Assembly (NCBI GenBank): GCA_015847255.1
Contig: JADLZK010007806.1
Location: 1 to 64,000, forward strand
Length of the DNA: 64,000 bases
Direction: 5' to 3'
From: Hyparrhenia diplandra
Lineage: Eukaryota > Streptophyta > Magnoliopsida > Poales > Poaceae
Each line of letters begins with the position of its first letter. Position 1 is the first letter of the stretch. Positions 20,165 to 32,093 of this stretch are shown here, piece by piece. Below the pieces are notes generated by a model that saw nothing but the letters and a program-made list of their open reading frames with translations, had not been told where the DNA came from and ran no database searches. The translations under genes were made by a program, and so were the position numbers.

Positions 20165-23100
20165 ATGGAGAAGAGCAAGATCCTGGTTGTGGGCGGCACG
20201 GGGTACATCGGCCGGCGGCTTGTGCGGGCGAGCCTCGCGCAGGGTCACCCGACGCTGGTCCTGATGCGGCCGGAGATCGGGCTGGACATCGACAAGCTCC
20301 AGATGCTGCTCTCGTTCAAGGCGCAGGGCGCGCGCCTGGTGGAGGCGTCGCTGGAGGATCACGCGGCTCTCGTCGCCGCCGTGGCGCAGGCCGACGTGGT
20401 GATCTCGGCCATGTCCGGGGTGCACTTCCGCAGCCACAACCTCTCCCTGCAGCATAAGCTCGTCGACGCTATCAAGGAGGCTGGGAACATCAAGGTCCGT
20501 CCGTCACTTCACGAGCTCTTCCAGTATACTAACTACTACTTATTGCCGGTTCAGAAAGCTTGCTTTTTAATCCGTTTTGTTAATTCAGTTGCCTTCCTGA
20601 ATCCATTTTGATTTTGTTCTGTTTCTCAAAAAAAAAAAAAAAAAAAAAAAATCCATTTTGGTCTTTCCTACTGGAGCTGACTCCAGTCTCCACCAGAGGC
20701 GAAGCTTCACAGTGAAAGCCACCGGGGTCAGCAGTCCACTAACTCTCATAAAAAAAGTTACTAGCTAGCAGTAAATCTATACAGTATTTATCAAGTTTTA
20801 TAGGGGTCAGTTGATCCAAACAACACCACCCCTATCAGTTAGAGGTGGAAATGGATGTCTCCAAATTGGTATTATCCGAATCGGTATTTGTTAAAACTTA
20901 CAACAAGGATATCTATATTCATAACCATTTCAATATGTTCTTTCTCGGATTTCAGATCCATATTGGACAAAAACATTAAATATTCGACGCTTATCCGTGA
21001 AGGACAGGACATAATAAATTTAGTAAAATGTTTTCTATCCATCACTAATTCTTTAATTTTAATACACTAATAATGCATTCAATCTAGTATATCTATACAA
21101 ATTTAAGTATTATTTAATACTACTAATGATGTTATTTTTTTTATTTTCTAATTTAGTTTAGACCTAATATATTCATTGTTCCAAATTATTTGAACAATTT
21201 ATTTATTTTTCTCATGCAAATTAATTTCTATAACTTATAATAAATATTGTATAAATAATGATTGATCAAATAATATATTTATTATTAAATGTTTATTAAT
21301 AACTATATCTTATTTTTGTGAGCTTTTTATCTATTATACATACCCATGTACTTTATTATATATTTGTGTAATAATTTTGTATTTAAACCAATTGATAAAA
21401 AACGACTACTTATTGTCTTCCATTCTTATTTAAATTTCTTAACTTAACATGCATCTCGTTTTATTAAATATTATCCATTATAATTTAGTTCACTTCGATA
21501 TTGTATATTATTAGAAGTGTACTTTAATTTATTTCACTTTTTTTACAACAATAATTTATTTCACTTTGGTTATCGACAAACTTAGTAGTAAAATTTTATG
21601 TATGTACGAAATGCACTATATTGTCAATAATGATATTCGACTCTAGTAATTGAATAAGGAGTTTATCGATCACTTACAATCTCAATACTTGTTCAAAGTG
21701 TTTGTAGCCGATCAGGTTTGTGTCCCTTAGTGAGTCAAAGATCACGGCCCTCCCGTCCTGAGGAAAGATCATCCAACAAATCCAATGTCCTTCAATTCCT
21801 TTTCCGTATTGGTGAGCTGCCGTAATACATCGATACCCCTTTGGCTTGATCTTTTTCATGGCTCGCTACTACGCACTCGATAATTTCAACTTCCTATCTT
21901 GAATTTCCGGTACTTCGAAAACCCTATCTTGAATACATCGCCCCCTTCTTTTTTTTTTTCGTCCGTCCCCGCTTCCTCATCGAGGTCATCGCCCACGCGA
22001 CATCCGGCATTCCGCTTGTATCGACTAGCGCCACAGTGCGGACAACTGGTCAAATTCTCATACCGACGCCCGATATAGGATACAAATGGTTAGGCAGGCA
22101 TCAAACTTCTTGAGTTTCATCGCCATCGGGCGGATCAACTTCTTAGCACGATACGCACTCAGCAGGAACCTTGTTAGGCGTTGGATACGTGGTAGCAAGG
22201 TAACTTACGAGCTCATTGAAGCTAGTGTCGACCAGCCATGACGAGACTTCAACATCGGCAAATTAAGGTCAAAACTCAGCGCAGGGCAACCCTTCGGACT
22301 GTCTTTGTAAAGAGGATCAATTGCTATCTGCTTCATCTGTTTGAAGTTCTCCAACCATCTCGGGCAGCCAAACAAAATATCGTCCTTATCGAAGTCGGTT
22401 CACCAAATCTTCAAAAAACCGGACATCCTCGGGCCGCGTCATAGGATTCTCCCGCCGCCATCCCCTCCACCACCACCATCATCGCCGCCGCCGCCGACGC
22501 GGCCCCGCTTTCGAATATATCTGATGGAATTGGATCGGCTGGTGGACTTCCTGGTACTGGATCGGTCGGGGGACTTCCTGGTACTGGATGGGCTGGTGGA
22601 TCGAAGGGTGGAACTTCTTCACCATGAAAAGTCCAGACCAAATAGTCCTTGACGAAACCATGCATGATTAGGTCAGATCGCACCATGGTGTCAATTTAAG
22701 CTTTGAGATTCTTGCAATGAGCGCAAGGACAGATAATCAGGCTCTGTTGAATTATCTCGCTATGTCGCTTCGCTCGAGCAACAAACTTTTTCACCTCATC
22801 ATAGTATTCGTCGTCAACCCTCTTTATCTCATACATCTAGTGGGCTCGGCGCCTCTCCATCCTGTCTCCCTGCTCTTTAAAATAGCTAAGTGTCGTTATA
22901 TAGTACTCAAACCGAAAAAAAGAAGAAGAAGAGAGGATGAGAGCAGAGAAAGACAGTTTTCTCTCTCCTCCATAGATCTAGATCTAGAGGGGGATGAAAA
23001 AGAGCAAAAGTAAGATGAAGAGGAAGATCCGTGGAGGAGAAGGAGGGGGCGGCCGTGCAGTATTTATAGGGACGGATCTTTTGCGTGGCGGGCGCCTTAA

Positions 23101-25927
23101 TTTGCCCGCCACGCAAAATCCCCAGCCCCCGCCACACAAAATGTTTTAAGTGTGGCGGACGCGTTGCAGGCGCCCGCCACGCATAATAGCTCCTTTCACG
23201 TGGCGGGCCCTGTTAAGGCGCCCGCCACGCGAAAGCCCTCCCCCTGGTACGCGGCTGGGCGGGCAGTCGGCCAACGAAATTCCGTGGCGGGCGTGATTTG
23301 TGCCCGCCACGAAAAAGGTTTGGCCGCTGCTCGCAAAATCGAATCGGTACTAGTGGTAAATCTTGAAGGGGAAGGAGGAGGACGTGGGAGTCGGACACGC
23401 ACTCAAAATGTGTTTTTTCCTATCACATCACTGGCTCTAACCTGTTTCCTTTTTTTTTTTTGGAAAGCCTCTATCCTTTTCCCTAGTCGGCTAGTCCTCA
23501 CTCTGTCCCCGGCAGTTCACACTGAATCCTTTAGCCCATGACTACCCTACGGTTGGTGCCGCCACCGTGTCTCTGACTCCCTCGTTGGCTCTCAGGATGT
23601 GCTTGTGCTACGCAACCTCTTCTGCCTACATCTAGTATTACGAGAAGTGAACCAATTTTAGATTTAACAAAACAGGTACAAAATACACTTATGTTTATGG
23701 TAGCAAATAAATATTATGTTTATGACAGAAAGTAAATATTATTAAATTATTTGGAGATATAAATGTGGATACTATTTTCATAATAGTCAAATTCAAAATT
23801 AGTTAGCTACAAGGTGTGCACTTATTTTGAGTTGAACAAAGTACGCGATACTTGTCCATACTCCCTCTATCTCATGGAGTTTATCGTTTTTGACTTTTAA
23901 ATTTTATGTTTGACTATCCGTCTTATTTAAAATATTTATGTAAATAATAAAATAAATTAATCAATATTTAAGTATCTTTATTGATGAAATAAGTCATAAC
24001 AAAATAGATCATATTCGTGCAAAAAACTTGACTAAGATGAATCATCGAACAAGATGACACGGAATCCATGGTGACAAACTCAATGAGACGGAGGGAGTAG
24101 GTGGGAAATGGGTTTTGAGTGTGTCATCTTCAAACTGCTGCCAATCACATTCCCATCCCACCAGCAACACAGCAGCAGAGACATTTGTGCTTGTCTTGAG
24201 CCATCGCAACTTTACACTAGCCACGACTAAAGAAACTAATGCAAACAACAATGGGTGTGTTTAGTTCCCCAACTTTTCTCAAAATTCTCATCACATCGAA
24301 GTATTAAATGCACAAAAAAACGCATGTCCGGGCTACAAAATGTAGTTAAACAAAATAACTAATTGCACAGTTTAGATATACATTGCGAGACGATTCTTTT
24401 GAGCCTAATTACCCTATGGTAGGATAATATTTACCATAAACAAATGAAAAGTGTTACAATGCTTTTCAGTTCGCTACCATGCCAATTTTCAGGGATCTTA
24501 ACACACCCAATATAATAAAAATGCTTAAGGACTCTCATATATACAGCTCAATATACAAAACAACTAAAGTTGAAGAGGTGTTGGATCTATATAAACTTGC
24601 ATATTGTGGTTGCAGCGTTTTATACCATCGGAGTTCGGCATGGATCCATCCAAAATGGTGCATGCTCTTGAACCAGGAAGGGTATCATTTGATGAGAAGA
24701 TGGACATAAGACGGGCAATAGAAGATGCTAACATTCCCCGTACCTATGTTTTCGCCAATCTCTTTGCTGGTTATTTTTGCCCAAACCTATGTCAAATGGG
24801 CACACTTTTGCCACCCAAAGAGAAAGTTCGTGTATATGGAGACGGAAATGTCAAAGGTATAACATCATACGCTACTTTATCTTCTTCCCCGTCCATCATT
24901 ACATTTTTTGCATTTAAATTTGGCAACTAGATAAATTTCCACTCTAATGTTTGCTTAATTGATCATAAACATATATATAAGCTTTTCCACATATACATGT
25001 GGAGTGTACATATATATAACAGGGCATCTTTCTATTAAATTATTCAAAATATGACTTTATGATAATTTGTGTACATGATTTTTACCATTTTACCTCAATG
25101 TAAATGATACATGTCCCTTGTAAAGCATACCATATCCACAATGGCCATTTATATTTACATAGTTTACAAAACTGTAAGCAATAACGTGGTTCTAAGTACG
25201 TATTTAGTACACATACATTGTACAAATGCAGCTATATTTTGTGATGAAGACGATGTTGCAACATATACAATCAAGTCTGTTGATGATCCTCGCGCATTGA
25301 ATAAGACAATATACTTAAGGCCACAAGAAAATATCCTGACCCAAAATGATGTTATCTCAAAATGGGAAAAGCTTTCTGAAATATTCTGGAGAAAATCCAC
25401 ATTCCTGCAGATGAATTCTTGGCTTCGATGAAAGGTAACTACAAAAATAGTATGTTCAAGGACAATGCATATGATATTTTTTTTTTTTTTTTAATTTTGA
25501 AAACTTCAATGCATAGGATTTACATTCTTTCTTGTTTGTGTACTTATTAGTTACACCATAATTGGGAGAGGGGTCTCATTAATAGATCCCAAAAATGATA
25601 TGCATTGAACGTATGTGATTTCAGCATTGAAGGCTGATACACTACTACTTGTAGTACATATTATTGGTATTTCCAAAAAAAAAAAAAAAAAAATTCAGTG
25701 TCTATGAAAACTGTCATTACATCTCCCTATTGAACGTAAATTATGATTTTCACGGATGTGCAGACACTGACTTCGCCAATCAAGTAGGAGTGGGTCACTA
25801 TTACCATATTTTCTATGAAGGTTGCTTGACAAATTTTGAAATCGATGAGGACGGAGCAGAGGCTACTCTGTTATACCCAGAGGTTCAATATACCCGCATG
25901 GAGGAGTATATGAAAATATATGTGTAA
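20165..25927 (+). CDS. pinoresinol-lariciresinol reductase-like, copy 2 (frameshifted in exon 3)
   Basis: Four exons: 20,165-20,494, 24,616-24,856, 25,232-25,434 and 25,764-25,927, all with GT-AG introns. The product starts MEKSKILVVGGTGYIGRR, with the GxxGxxG NADPH-binding motif. It continues with RPEIGLDIDKLQMLLSFK and ISAMSGVHFRSH, then RFIPSEFGMDPSKM and the catalytic-Lys segment FDEKMDIRRAI, and ends YPEVQYTRMEEY. This is the NmrA/isoflavone-reductase-like family, closest by wording to lignan-forming PLRs, cytosolic NADPH-dependent enzymes reducing pinoresinol and lariciresinol. Exon 3 is 203 nt where the phase requires 204; one base is missing near 25,379 (TCTGAAATATT against TCTGGAAATG in copy 1), which shifts the frame to a stop before the exon ends. 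Either a recent pseudogene or a sequence error. The length without the shift would be about 310 residues, normal for the family. Confidence 0.88.
20838..21660. mobile_element. possible hAT-type element fragment, A/T-rich
   Basis: TAGAGGTGGAAATGGATGTC at its left resembles the start of grass Ac/Ds-like non-autonomous elements. The rest is very A/T-rich without ORFs. The right end was not found. Confidence 0.3.
21674..21859 (-). pseudogene. Ulp1-like (C48) protease fragment of the CACTA element
   Basis: The 61-residue ORF contains HWICWMIFPQDGRAVIFDSL, in which the His-Trp pair and the Asp of FDSL correspond to the catalytic His and Asp region of Ulp1-type cysteine proteases. Such domains are common in plant CACTA and MULE ORF2 proteins. 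The catalytic Cys part is absent. Confidence 0.65.
21990..22870 (-). pseudogene. TNP2-type CACTA transposase, N-terminal part
   Basis: The minus strand reads MYEIKRVDDEYYDEVKKF, then a Cys motif CPCAHCKN, then MHGFVKDYLVWTFHGEE. These are the marks of the transposase-associated N-terminal domain of plant CACTA elements. Two in-frame stops (TAG near 22,843, TAA near 22,698) interrupt it. A Pro-rich stretch follows, then FADVEVSSWLVDTSFNELV, part of the TNP2 body in which a further frameshift precedes the expected Cys-rich segment. The DDE core is absent. Confidence 0.75.
23083..23311. repeat. four G/C-rich hairpins, CACTA subterminal array
   Basis: Four perfect or near-perfect palindromes share the arms CGTGGCGGGC and GCCCGCCACG: 23,083-23,114, 23,151-23,182, 23,199-23,230 and 23,283-23,311. 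Loops differ in sequence. Subterminal inverted motifs of CACTA elements bind the element-encoded TNPA-type protein; here that role is inferred. Confidence 0.85.
23861..24097. mobile_element. Stowaway-like MITE
   Basis: A 237-bp A/T-rich element has ends CTCCCTCTATCTCATGGAG and, at the right, CAATGAGACGGAGGGAG, which are inverted repeats of the Tc1/mariner-related Stowaway type. TA dinucleotides at 23,859-23,860 and 24,098-24,099 are the target duplication. Confidence 0.9.
24249..24450. mobile_element. partial MITE of a widespread grass family
   Basis: GGGTGTGTTTAGTTCC at the left, then CACATCGAAGTATTAAAT, CTAATTGCACAG and GCGAGACGATTCTTTTGAG, is the order seen in a very common grass MITE. 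The right terminal repeat is not found, so it is truncated. Confidence 0.6.
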
Positions 25928-26310
25928 CTGCTATAAAGTTGACTCATTGTTGGCTTGTCCTTGTATGTGACCTTTTCGGGTTATTGTTGCTCAATTGTAT
26001 TATTAAGTGTGGATTCCTCCATGCTCTTACCTCAATAATCAGCAGCACTTCTGCCTGATTTTTTTAAAAAAATATTGTCTTGTCTTGTGATATTAGAATC
26101 CCTCAATGTGTGTTTGAAATATTTGGTCTTTCTAATGTCACATGATCCAGTGGTTCATTTCAACTATCCCTAGGTTAGTGTTATGAACTTTAGAAACTTC
26201 ATTTGTTGTTCTAATCCACCTTAATAATGAAGTTGGACAAATCCAGTGAAGAGGCCATGACCACGCCAAAGAGGTTTTAATTAGGCTTCTAAAATTTTTT
26301 ATGACCTCTA
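25928..26310. other. 3' UTR and flank of PLR copy 2
   Basis: Sequence after the stop codon is partly shared with the flank of copy 1 (TTATTGTTGCT, TATTAGAATCC). No polyadenylation signal stands out and no further gene is seen. Confidence 0.5.
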
Positions 26311-26992
26311 TTTTCTACTTTCTGAAACTTTTTGTGGGGTTCACTTCTGCCCTTCTAGCCTCGCCGGCAAAGTAGGAAGAGAAGGGGTGAGGGCTTACCA
26401 CAGGAAAGAATACAACGGACGGAAAATAAGTACGCGCCTTGCCTCCACTTGCACCCTCGCTGGAGTTGCTAAGGGTGGAAGTGAGCGAGGTCCGAATACA
26501 AACGCAGGTTGGCACACTTGTGAAGGTAGTATATATAAATGACCATAAAACCAGCCACCAATCGACCCCTTTGTTTTGTATGGTTCTGGGTATTTATAGG
26601 AAGCCGAGAGATCGGTCGGTGTTTTACATTAGGGTACACATTGTACACTCGACAGCAGGCCCCTCGCAGGGCCATACTTGTACAAACACCTTTTCGGGCT
26701 TGTTGGTAAACACACACGTCTTCTCCCTTGCGCCCTAGAGGTCTTCGAGTCCCTGCCGCCATCGGCAGATCGAGGTTCACGCCCTCACGCGGTGCTTGAC
26801 GCAACTGGATATCCCCAAGGTCGCAACATCGGTATTCGGTCGCGTGCTTCTCCGCCCCCACACTTTCTCACTTGCTCAATCCTGCGAAGTAAAAGCGAGT
26901 TAAAGGCTCCAAGGTGCCTGGTGCCCCGCCACTTCTAGAGAGGCATGGTAGGTCGAGCTATACCGGGAGAAGGTGTTGGACGCCATACGAGG
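26311..26992 (-). mobile_element. probable 3' LTR part of a second Tat-like element (Tat-2)
   Basis: A minus-strand TATA (CCTATAAATACCCAG, near 26,588-26,602) and the overall layout parallel 51,100-51,350, which precedes the antisense ORF of Tat-3. Boundaries are approximate. Confidence 0.4.
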
Positions 26993-26997
26993 GTACA

Positions 26998-28830
26998 TGT
27001 AGGGTCGAGATGGGCACTAGAGGGGGGGGGGAATAGTCCTTTCTAAAACTAATTGTGCCGGCTAAACAAATATAATACGGAATTAAAACTATTCGTTTAG
27101 CCAAGACTTCACCCCTCTAGCTATGACTCTAAATCATCTCACAAAAGATCCTACACAAAGCAAATGAGGTGATAAACCTAGCTTGAGCTCCTAACCATTT
27201 CTATTGCAAGGTCACACAAACCTATGCACTACTACTTCAAACAAGGGTGAGCTCCTACACAATTCTAATGAGCAAAAGCACAAAGCCGACCTAAGCTCAC
27301 TAGATGCACAATGGACAAGGCGACACACGCCTAATCCAAAGGCTCAAAACACTTAGCTACACAAACTAAGCAAAGCAACTAAACAAGCTACACAAGCTAG
27401 TAAATGCAAGAGCTACTCCACAAGCACAAGCACAAGGTATAAATGAATGTAAATATAAAGCTTGTGATTTGGAGAATGCAAACCACCGAGAAGAGTAGAC
27501 AAGTTGACACTGGTGATTTTTTTTACCGAGGTATCGTGAAGCTTGCCAACTTCCCCCCACTTCTCATTGTGTCGACCAACACCTTGGGTGGTTTCTTCGG
27601 TGTTTCACCTAGATGGTTCTTCGGTGTGATCCTTAAATCACTTACCCCTCAAGGCACGCCGCGCAAGGCACCGCAAGACACCACTCTCAAGTGAGCCCCT
27701 CAAGGCACCGCGATTGAACCCACACTCACAAGTGAGGTAACTCAATGACACGCTCTAGTAGTGTTGCTCTTCGCGATCCCCGCGAGATGAGCACGAACCT
27801 CTCACAAATCCTCCTCTGGAGCACCGCACAATCTTCTTGCGTGCTTCAACGGAGTCATAAGCTCCAAACCGTCTAGGTAATGGCAATCACGAAGATCAAT
27901 AAGAAATCCACAATTGCAATCACCACCTAGTGCCACCAAATTGAATTACAAATGCATGCACACTAGGTTTCCCAATCCCCTCTCAAATTAGCTCTAATCT
28001 TGAGTAAAATCAAATGGGGAATGAGTGGATCTTCAACCTCTCGTACACATCCACCAAGGGCTCTCAATCTCTCATATCAATTTTGTCTCAAATCATAAGA
28101 GAGAAAGAGGAGAGGAGAAACCCTAGTTGTTGAGAAAGGGGAGAGCTCACTGTGCTTCACAGGGTTGAAGAAGATAGAGCAGCAGCAGCCTGCCTTTATC
28201 CCCTTTGTTGGCCCTGGCTTCCAACGGGCAGACGCAGCTCCATCAACGGTCGGCTGCTCCCCACACCCGCTCCTGACGAGCGCTCGGCCAAGGGACAGAA
28301 AGAGCAGCGGCGGCAGCTTGGTAGAAGTGAACGAACCAGTACCGTAGAGAACTTTGCTTGGCTTCGTTAGCTTGCTAGCTTGGCAGCGTTGCTGCCGTCG
28401 TCAATCGCCTGGCCAGCAGCCGAGCGGCAGCAGGCAGTGCCTTGGCCCAGCGGCAAGCGGAGCCCAGCAGCAGCAGCTAAGCAGCAGCGGCCCAAAGCAG
28501 CTTAGCGAGGCAGCAACGCTTCTCCTTTGACTTGGGCCCAAGCAGCGACGGCAGCAATCCACTTCGATGGAAACGGACCAGTCCACTTTCCTTTGCCCAA
28601 GCAGCAGCGCTCGACAAGCAGCAGCGCTCGACAGCAGGAAGCGCAGCAGCAGGCCAATAGCAACTCGTCGACGAGCCCGCGGTCCATTTGAAATTGAAAA
28701 TCCTCGATCTGCCGAACAGCAAGCAGCCACGCTCACACTCAAGTTGCCAACAACAGCAGCGTGGTGTTCATTGCATGCACGTCGAGAAAGCAAGCAAGCA
28801 AACTAGTACATGTGTGTGTGCAAAAATATA

Positions 28831-28880
<50 letters not shown>

Positions 28881-29642
28881 TTGCATATAGTTTGAAGCAA
28901 AGTGTACGTATTTCTTGCTTCCTTTCTTTTAATTTCTTCTCCAAATATTTAATCAACTCTTGATCCAAATAATATATATACCATCTCATCCAAATTATGT
29001 CAAAACTTTTGAGCACAAATAGATGGTATTTTCTCAAGCCTTTTTCAAGGAGCCCCGTCACTAACCCGAATGCATATGCAATTTAAAATTCAAGTTAGTG
29101 GCACTAAGTGAGTAAAGCGATTGAAGTTTTCCCCTCTTCATAGTACGGTTATCAAACCTAAATCTGGTCATAACCTTCTCTACTCACCTATGACCGGCGA
29201 AATGAAATACCCTATGCCTTGCGCATTTCCATTCCGCCCCATCTTTAAGTGCCAATTCAACACATGAACCAACACGATCAAGAATGATATGATCCACTCC
29301 ATATCATCACATGACCCTTTTGGTCCATCGATCTTGACCTCACTTGCTTCTTCACCATTGCGACGGTCGGTCCGACGACAAGTCTTGCTCAAGCTTCACC
29401 GCCCGCGGTCCATGACTTCAAAGCCTCGACTTGCCCTTCACACTTGCAATCGGTCCATCAAGCCAAGCCTCATCTTGATGTTCACCACGTCGGTCACGTG
29501 ACTCCATGTCATGTCTCATATGCAATAAGCTCCTTCATTGCATCATCACATGTGAACTAATCTCATGTGTATTATCTCAATCACACATTATTAGTTCACC
29601 TAATGTTGACACTCAATTACCAAAACCACAAGGAACCTTTCA
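26998..29642 (+). mobile_element. putative 2.6-kb solo LTR, nested in Tat-2
   Basis: It starts TGTAGGGTCGAGATGGGC with a G run, and ends ACCAAAACCACAAGG and CCTTTCA, both typical of long grass LTRs. The flanks are GTACA (26,993-26,997) and GTACC (29,643-29,647), a 4 of 5 match. No internal proteins are present. The interior holds a CAGCAG-rich block (28,150-28,700) and a (TA)n microsatellite. Confidence 0.55.
28828..28878. repeat. (TA)n microsatellite
   Basis: About 25 TA units interrupted by two CA steps. Confidence 0.95.
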
Positions 29643-30212
29643 GTACCCTCGCAAACCGCCACGATTCCCGGCCCAAGTGTTATCCTTGTGGGAAGTGGCT
29701 TACGCCGTGAGGTCCGTGGGCTCGCGCTAGAGGCTAACGCGGATCACCTCCCCTACAAGAGCCCTTCGAGGGTTTGGTCCGACCATGATGGGCCAGAGCA
29801 ACGAAAGCGCACGGATGGGAAGCGGGTGTGGTGCGCTTGCTCCATCTGGGTGGGCCAACGCCAACGCGTGGACCTCGCATTAGTGGGCTCTGTCGGGTTA
29901 TGGTTTCATGTTGAGTACAATGTAGTGATGGGGCGGAAAGACCACTGGGAGAGCGGATGCCGTTGCAAGATTTTCAGGATGCTCGTCGTGGCTTTCCCCT
30001 CGCTTGACTCGCTACGCACCCCTGCCCCCTATAAATATTATGGTAGGTGGGGGATTTTTTCTCGTGCTCTTGCTTTGTTGCTAGACCGCCGCTCCCATTT
30101 TCTCGTAGCTAGGGTTTGCTTTCTCGTGCGATTTTTTGCGAGGGTTAGTGCTCGGTGCTTTGGCAAGGTAAAGTGTGGGAGTTGAGGTTGCTATGTAGTT
30201 GCCCCTCGGTCG
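29643..30212 (+). promoter_or_regulatory. upstream region of the Tat-2 antisense ORF, with TATA box
   Basis: CCCCTATAAATATT near 30,030 lies about 180 bp upstream of the ATG at 30,213. The same arrangement (CCCTATAAATAG at 52,316-52,328, ATG at 52,493) precedes the antisense ORF of Tat-3. A shared word, GAGGGTTTGGTCCG against GGGGGTTTGGTCCG, lies about 270 bp upstream of each TATA. Confidence 0.6.
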
Positions 30213-31365
30213 ATGTCTGGTATGGCTTGCATCAAGATGACTGTGAAGCCTCTCAACGAAGGTCGCCGGGGCAGTAAGATGTCAAAGGACATCGCCCCAA
30301 GCTTCACCTCCCCACTCAGCCATGTCATGGGGTCTGATTTGGAGAATTTTTTTGAAGGTGAACTGGCTTGTGTGTGGCAAAGGCCGACCTCCGAAGGGGG
30401 AGGTGGTGCACCTTCTGAAGGATAATGATGTTGTTGTCTTTATGGAGTTCTTCAACGCCGGCTTGTAGTTTCCGGCGGCGATGATGTTTCTGTTCGAAGT
30501 TATGAAGAAGTTCAACCTCCGCTTCCATCAGTTGACTCCTTTGTGTTCCCTTAAGCTTGCCGCCTACATCTGGGCATGCCACTCTTAGGTGTTGGAGCCT
30601 GACTTGGAGGGTTTTGTTAGCAGTCACCGATTTCGTGTGGAATCTCGGCAAATTGGCGATGCCGATGGCGCAATTCGAGGTGTATACCTTCATACACCAG
30701 CATGGCAAGGACTTGTCGATCCAGCTCAAAAGAATAAGTGGACCGGAGATTGGCTTGACTACTGGTTTTACTACCAGCACTGGACAAGGCTCCAGACGGA
30801 GCTGTGAGGCAAGCTGTCCCCTCTTGACGCTGCCTCGCTGATGGGGGCGAACACCGAGGGGGACCATTGCTACTATGGACAACGACTAAGTTCTTTTCGA
30901 GGCATGTTCGTCGCTGGCGACCTCGCCGAGAAGTTTTTTGCTACGAATATCCGGACATTGTATTTCGATGAGGAGTTCCCTACCACGACGTAGTCCAAAG
31001 CTTACACCCCACGTGGCCTAAATGGGCTAGAGCTGGACCTGGACCATGTGTGGAATGACCAGCTATGGAGGTTGATAAATGATCGTGCGAAGTATCTTGA
31101 GCGTGTGATGGAGGAGGTGGCGAGCATATTGAGGTTATGGTGGGGAAGCTTGAGCCCCGCTCCGAGATTTTAAAGATTCGGGCAGCTTTGGGTGATCATC
31201 GGCGGGTGAATCGCTTGTTCAATTCCCTTGGTGTGTTGAATACCCCGACTAGATCTAGACTGGCGATGCGGCGGATGCTGAGTCAAAAAAGAGGAAGCGC
31301 AGCACCGCGGGTGTGATGGAAGTTGCACCCAAAGAAGCACGGTCGTGGTTGCGCTCGTAGTAATC
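30213..31365 (+). pseudogene. antisense accessory ORF of Tat-2 (Transposase_28-like), 5' part
   Basis: From MSGMACIKMTVKPLNEG the reading frame passes, with several frameshifts, through MEFFNAGL and FPAAMMFLFEVMKKFNLRFH, then HQLTPL, then KNKWTGDWLDYWFYYQHW. These are hallmarks of the plant 'putative gypsy type transposon' domain (Pfam Transposase_28), usually in an ORF antisense to pol in Tat-type elements. It is cut by the hAT insertion at about 31,370 and resumes at about 42,513. Confidence 0.8.
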
Positions 31366-32093
31366 ATGTGCAAAGTGTCGGCCCCGCCCCGTGAGGCATC
31401 GGCCCGTTAGGCCCACGGGCCACGGGTCGTGCCAAAGCAGCTACCGTGCCTTAGGGTCGGCCCGTGCATGGTACACTGTGCCAACTTTTCGGGCCGGCCC
31501 GCCCGATTTAGCCCGAGCCCAATAGTCCACCAGGCCGCCCAAAGCACGCCACACATAAATACATCCATTCATCTCAGAATTTGACATAGGTTTTCAAAAT
31601 CACATTCATATTCATCACATTCATCTCAGATTGACAAGAATATAAATGACAACCATTTAAAGTAAAAGAAACTTGAGCCATGAGTGCAATGCCGCCTCAT
31701 TAAAAACCTACCTGGGTAAAACTCACACCTCGTGAGATAAATTCCCAGGAAGGAAAAGAGTACGGCTTCACAACTCAAGTTTCATCCATTTAAGAGTTCA
31801 ATAGTACTAAGTTATTACAAAACAGAGATGCAAAGCTCTCAAAGTCATCAACTCTCAACTCTCAACCTAGCAAGTAGCAGCCAACAACCAGCAAAGTCTC
31901 AACTCTCAGCCTAGTAGCCGTGAACCAAAGAACCAAAGAACCAAAGAAGCAAAGAAGAAGTGAGCAACCAGCAACAGTTTCATCAACAGCAAGTGGTTCC
32001 ATTCTCCATCTACACCAGTCATTTTGATATGTCACAATGAGAACCAACTAGTAGGAGATGAGTAATGGTTTCATAGCCACTTACCACATGGCA

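Larger units (their letters stand above)
21674..23355 (-). mobile_element. CACTA (En/Spm) transposon fragment, 5' end
   Basis: On the minus strand the element begins CACTAGTACC at 23,355. It then has a subterminal array of G/C hairpins, a TATA box (CCTATAAATA, 23,061-23,070), the N-terminus of a TNP2-type transposase (from about 22,870) and finally a Ulp1-protease-like piece. The internal part of the transposase is missing and the left (3') terminus was not found, so it is truncated and internally deleted. Confidence 0.75.
20495..24615 (+). other. expanded intron 1 of PLR copy 2
   Basis: GT at 20,495 and AG before 24,616 bound a 4.1-kb intron; the other introns are 375 and 329 bp. It contains a poly-A run near 20,628-20,650, an A/T-rich hAT-like stretch, a CACTA fragment, a Stowaway MITE and another MITE, which account for most of its length. 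Confidence 0.75.

Noticed and set aside
23083..23311. Possible CRISPR-like repeat array
   Set aside because: Only four palindromic units with loops inside the repeat, in a plant intron next to a CACTA terminus. Not a prokaryotic array.
24042..24251. 69-codon minus-strand ORF
   Set aside because: It starts inside the Stowaway MITE end and has no family signature; chance frame.
30325..30882. 185-codon minus-strand ORF
   Set aside because: The opposite strand carries the recognisable Transposase_28 segment (KNKWTGDWLDYWFYY) here, so this frame is a shadow.
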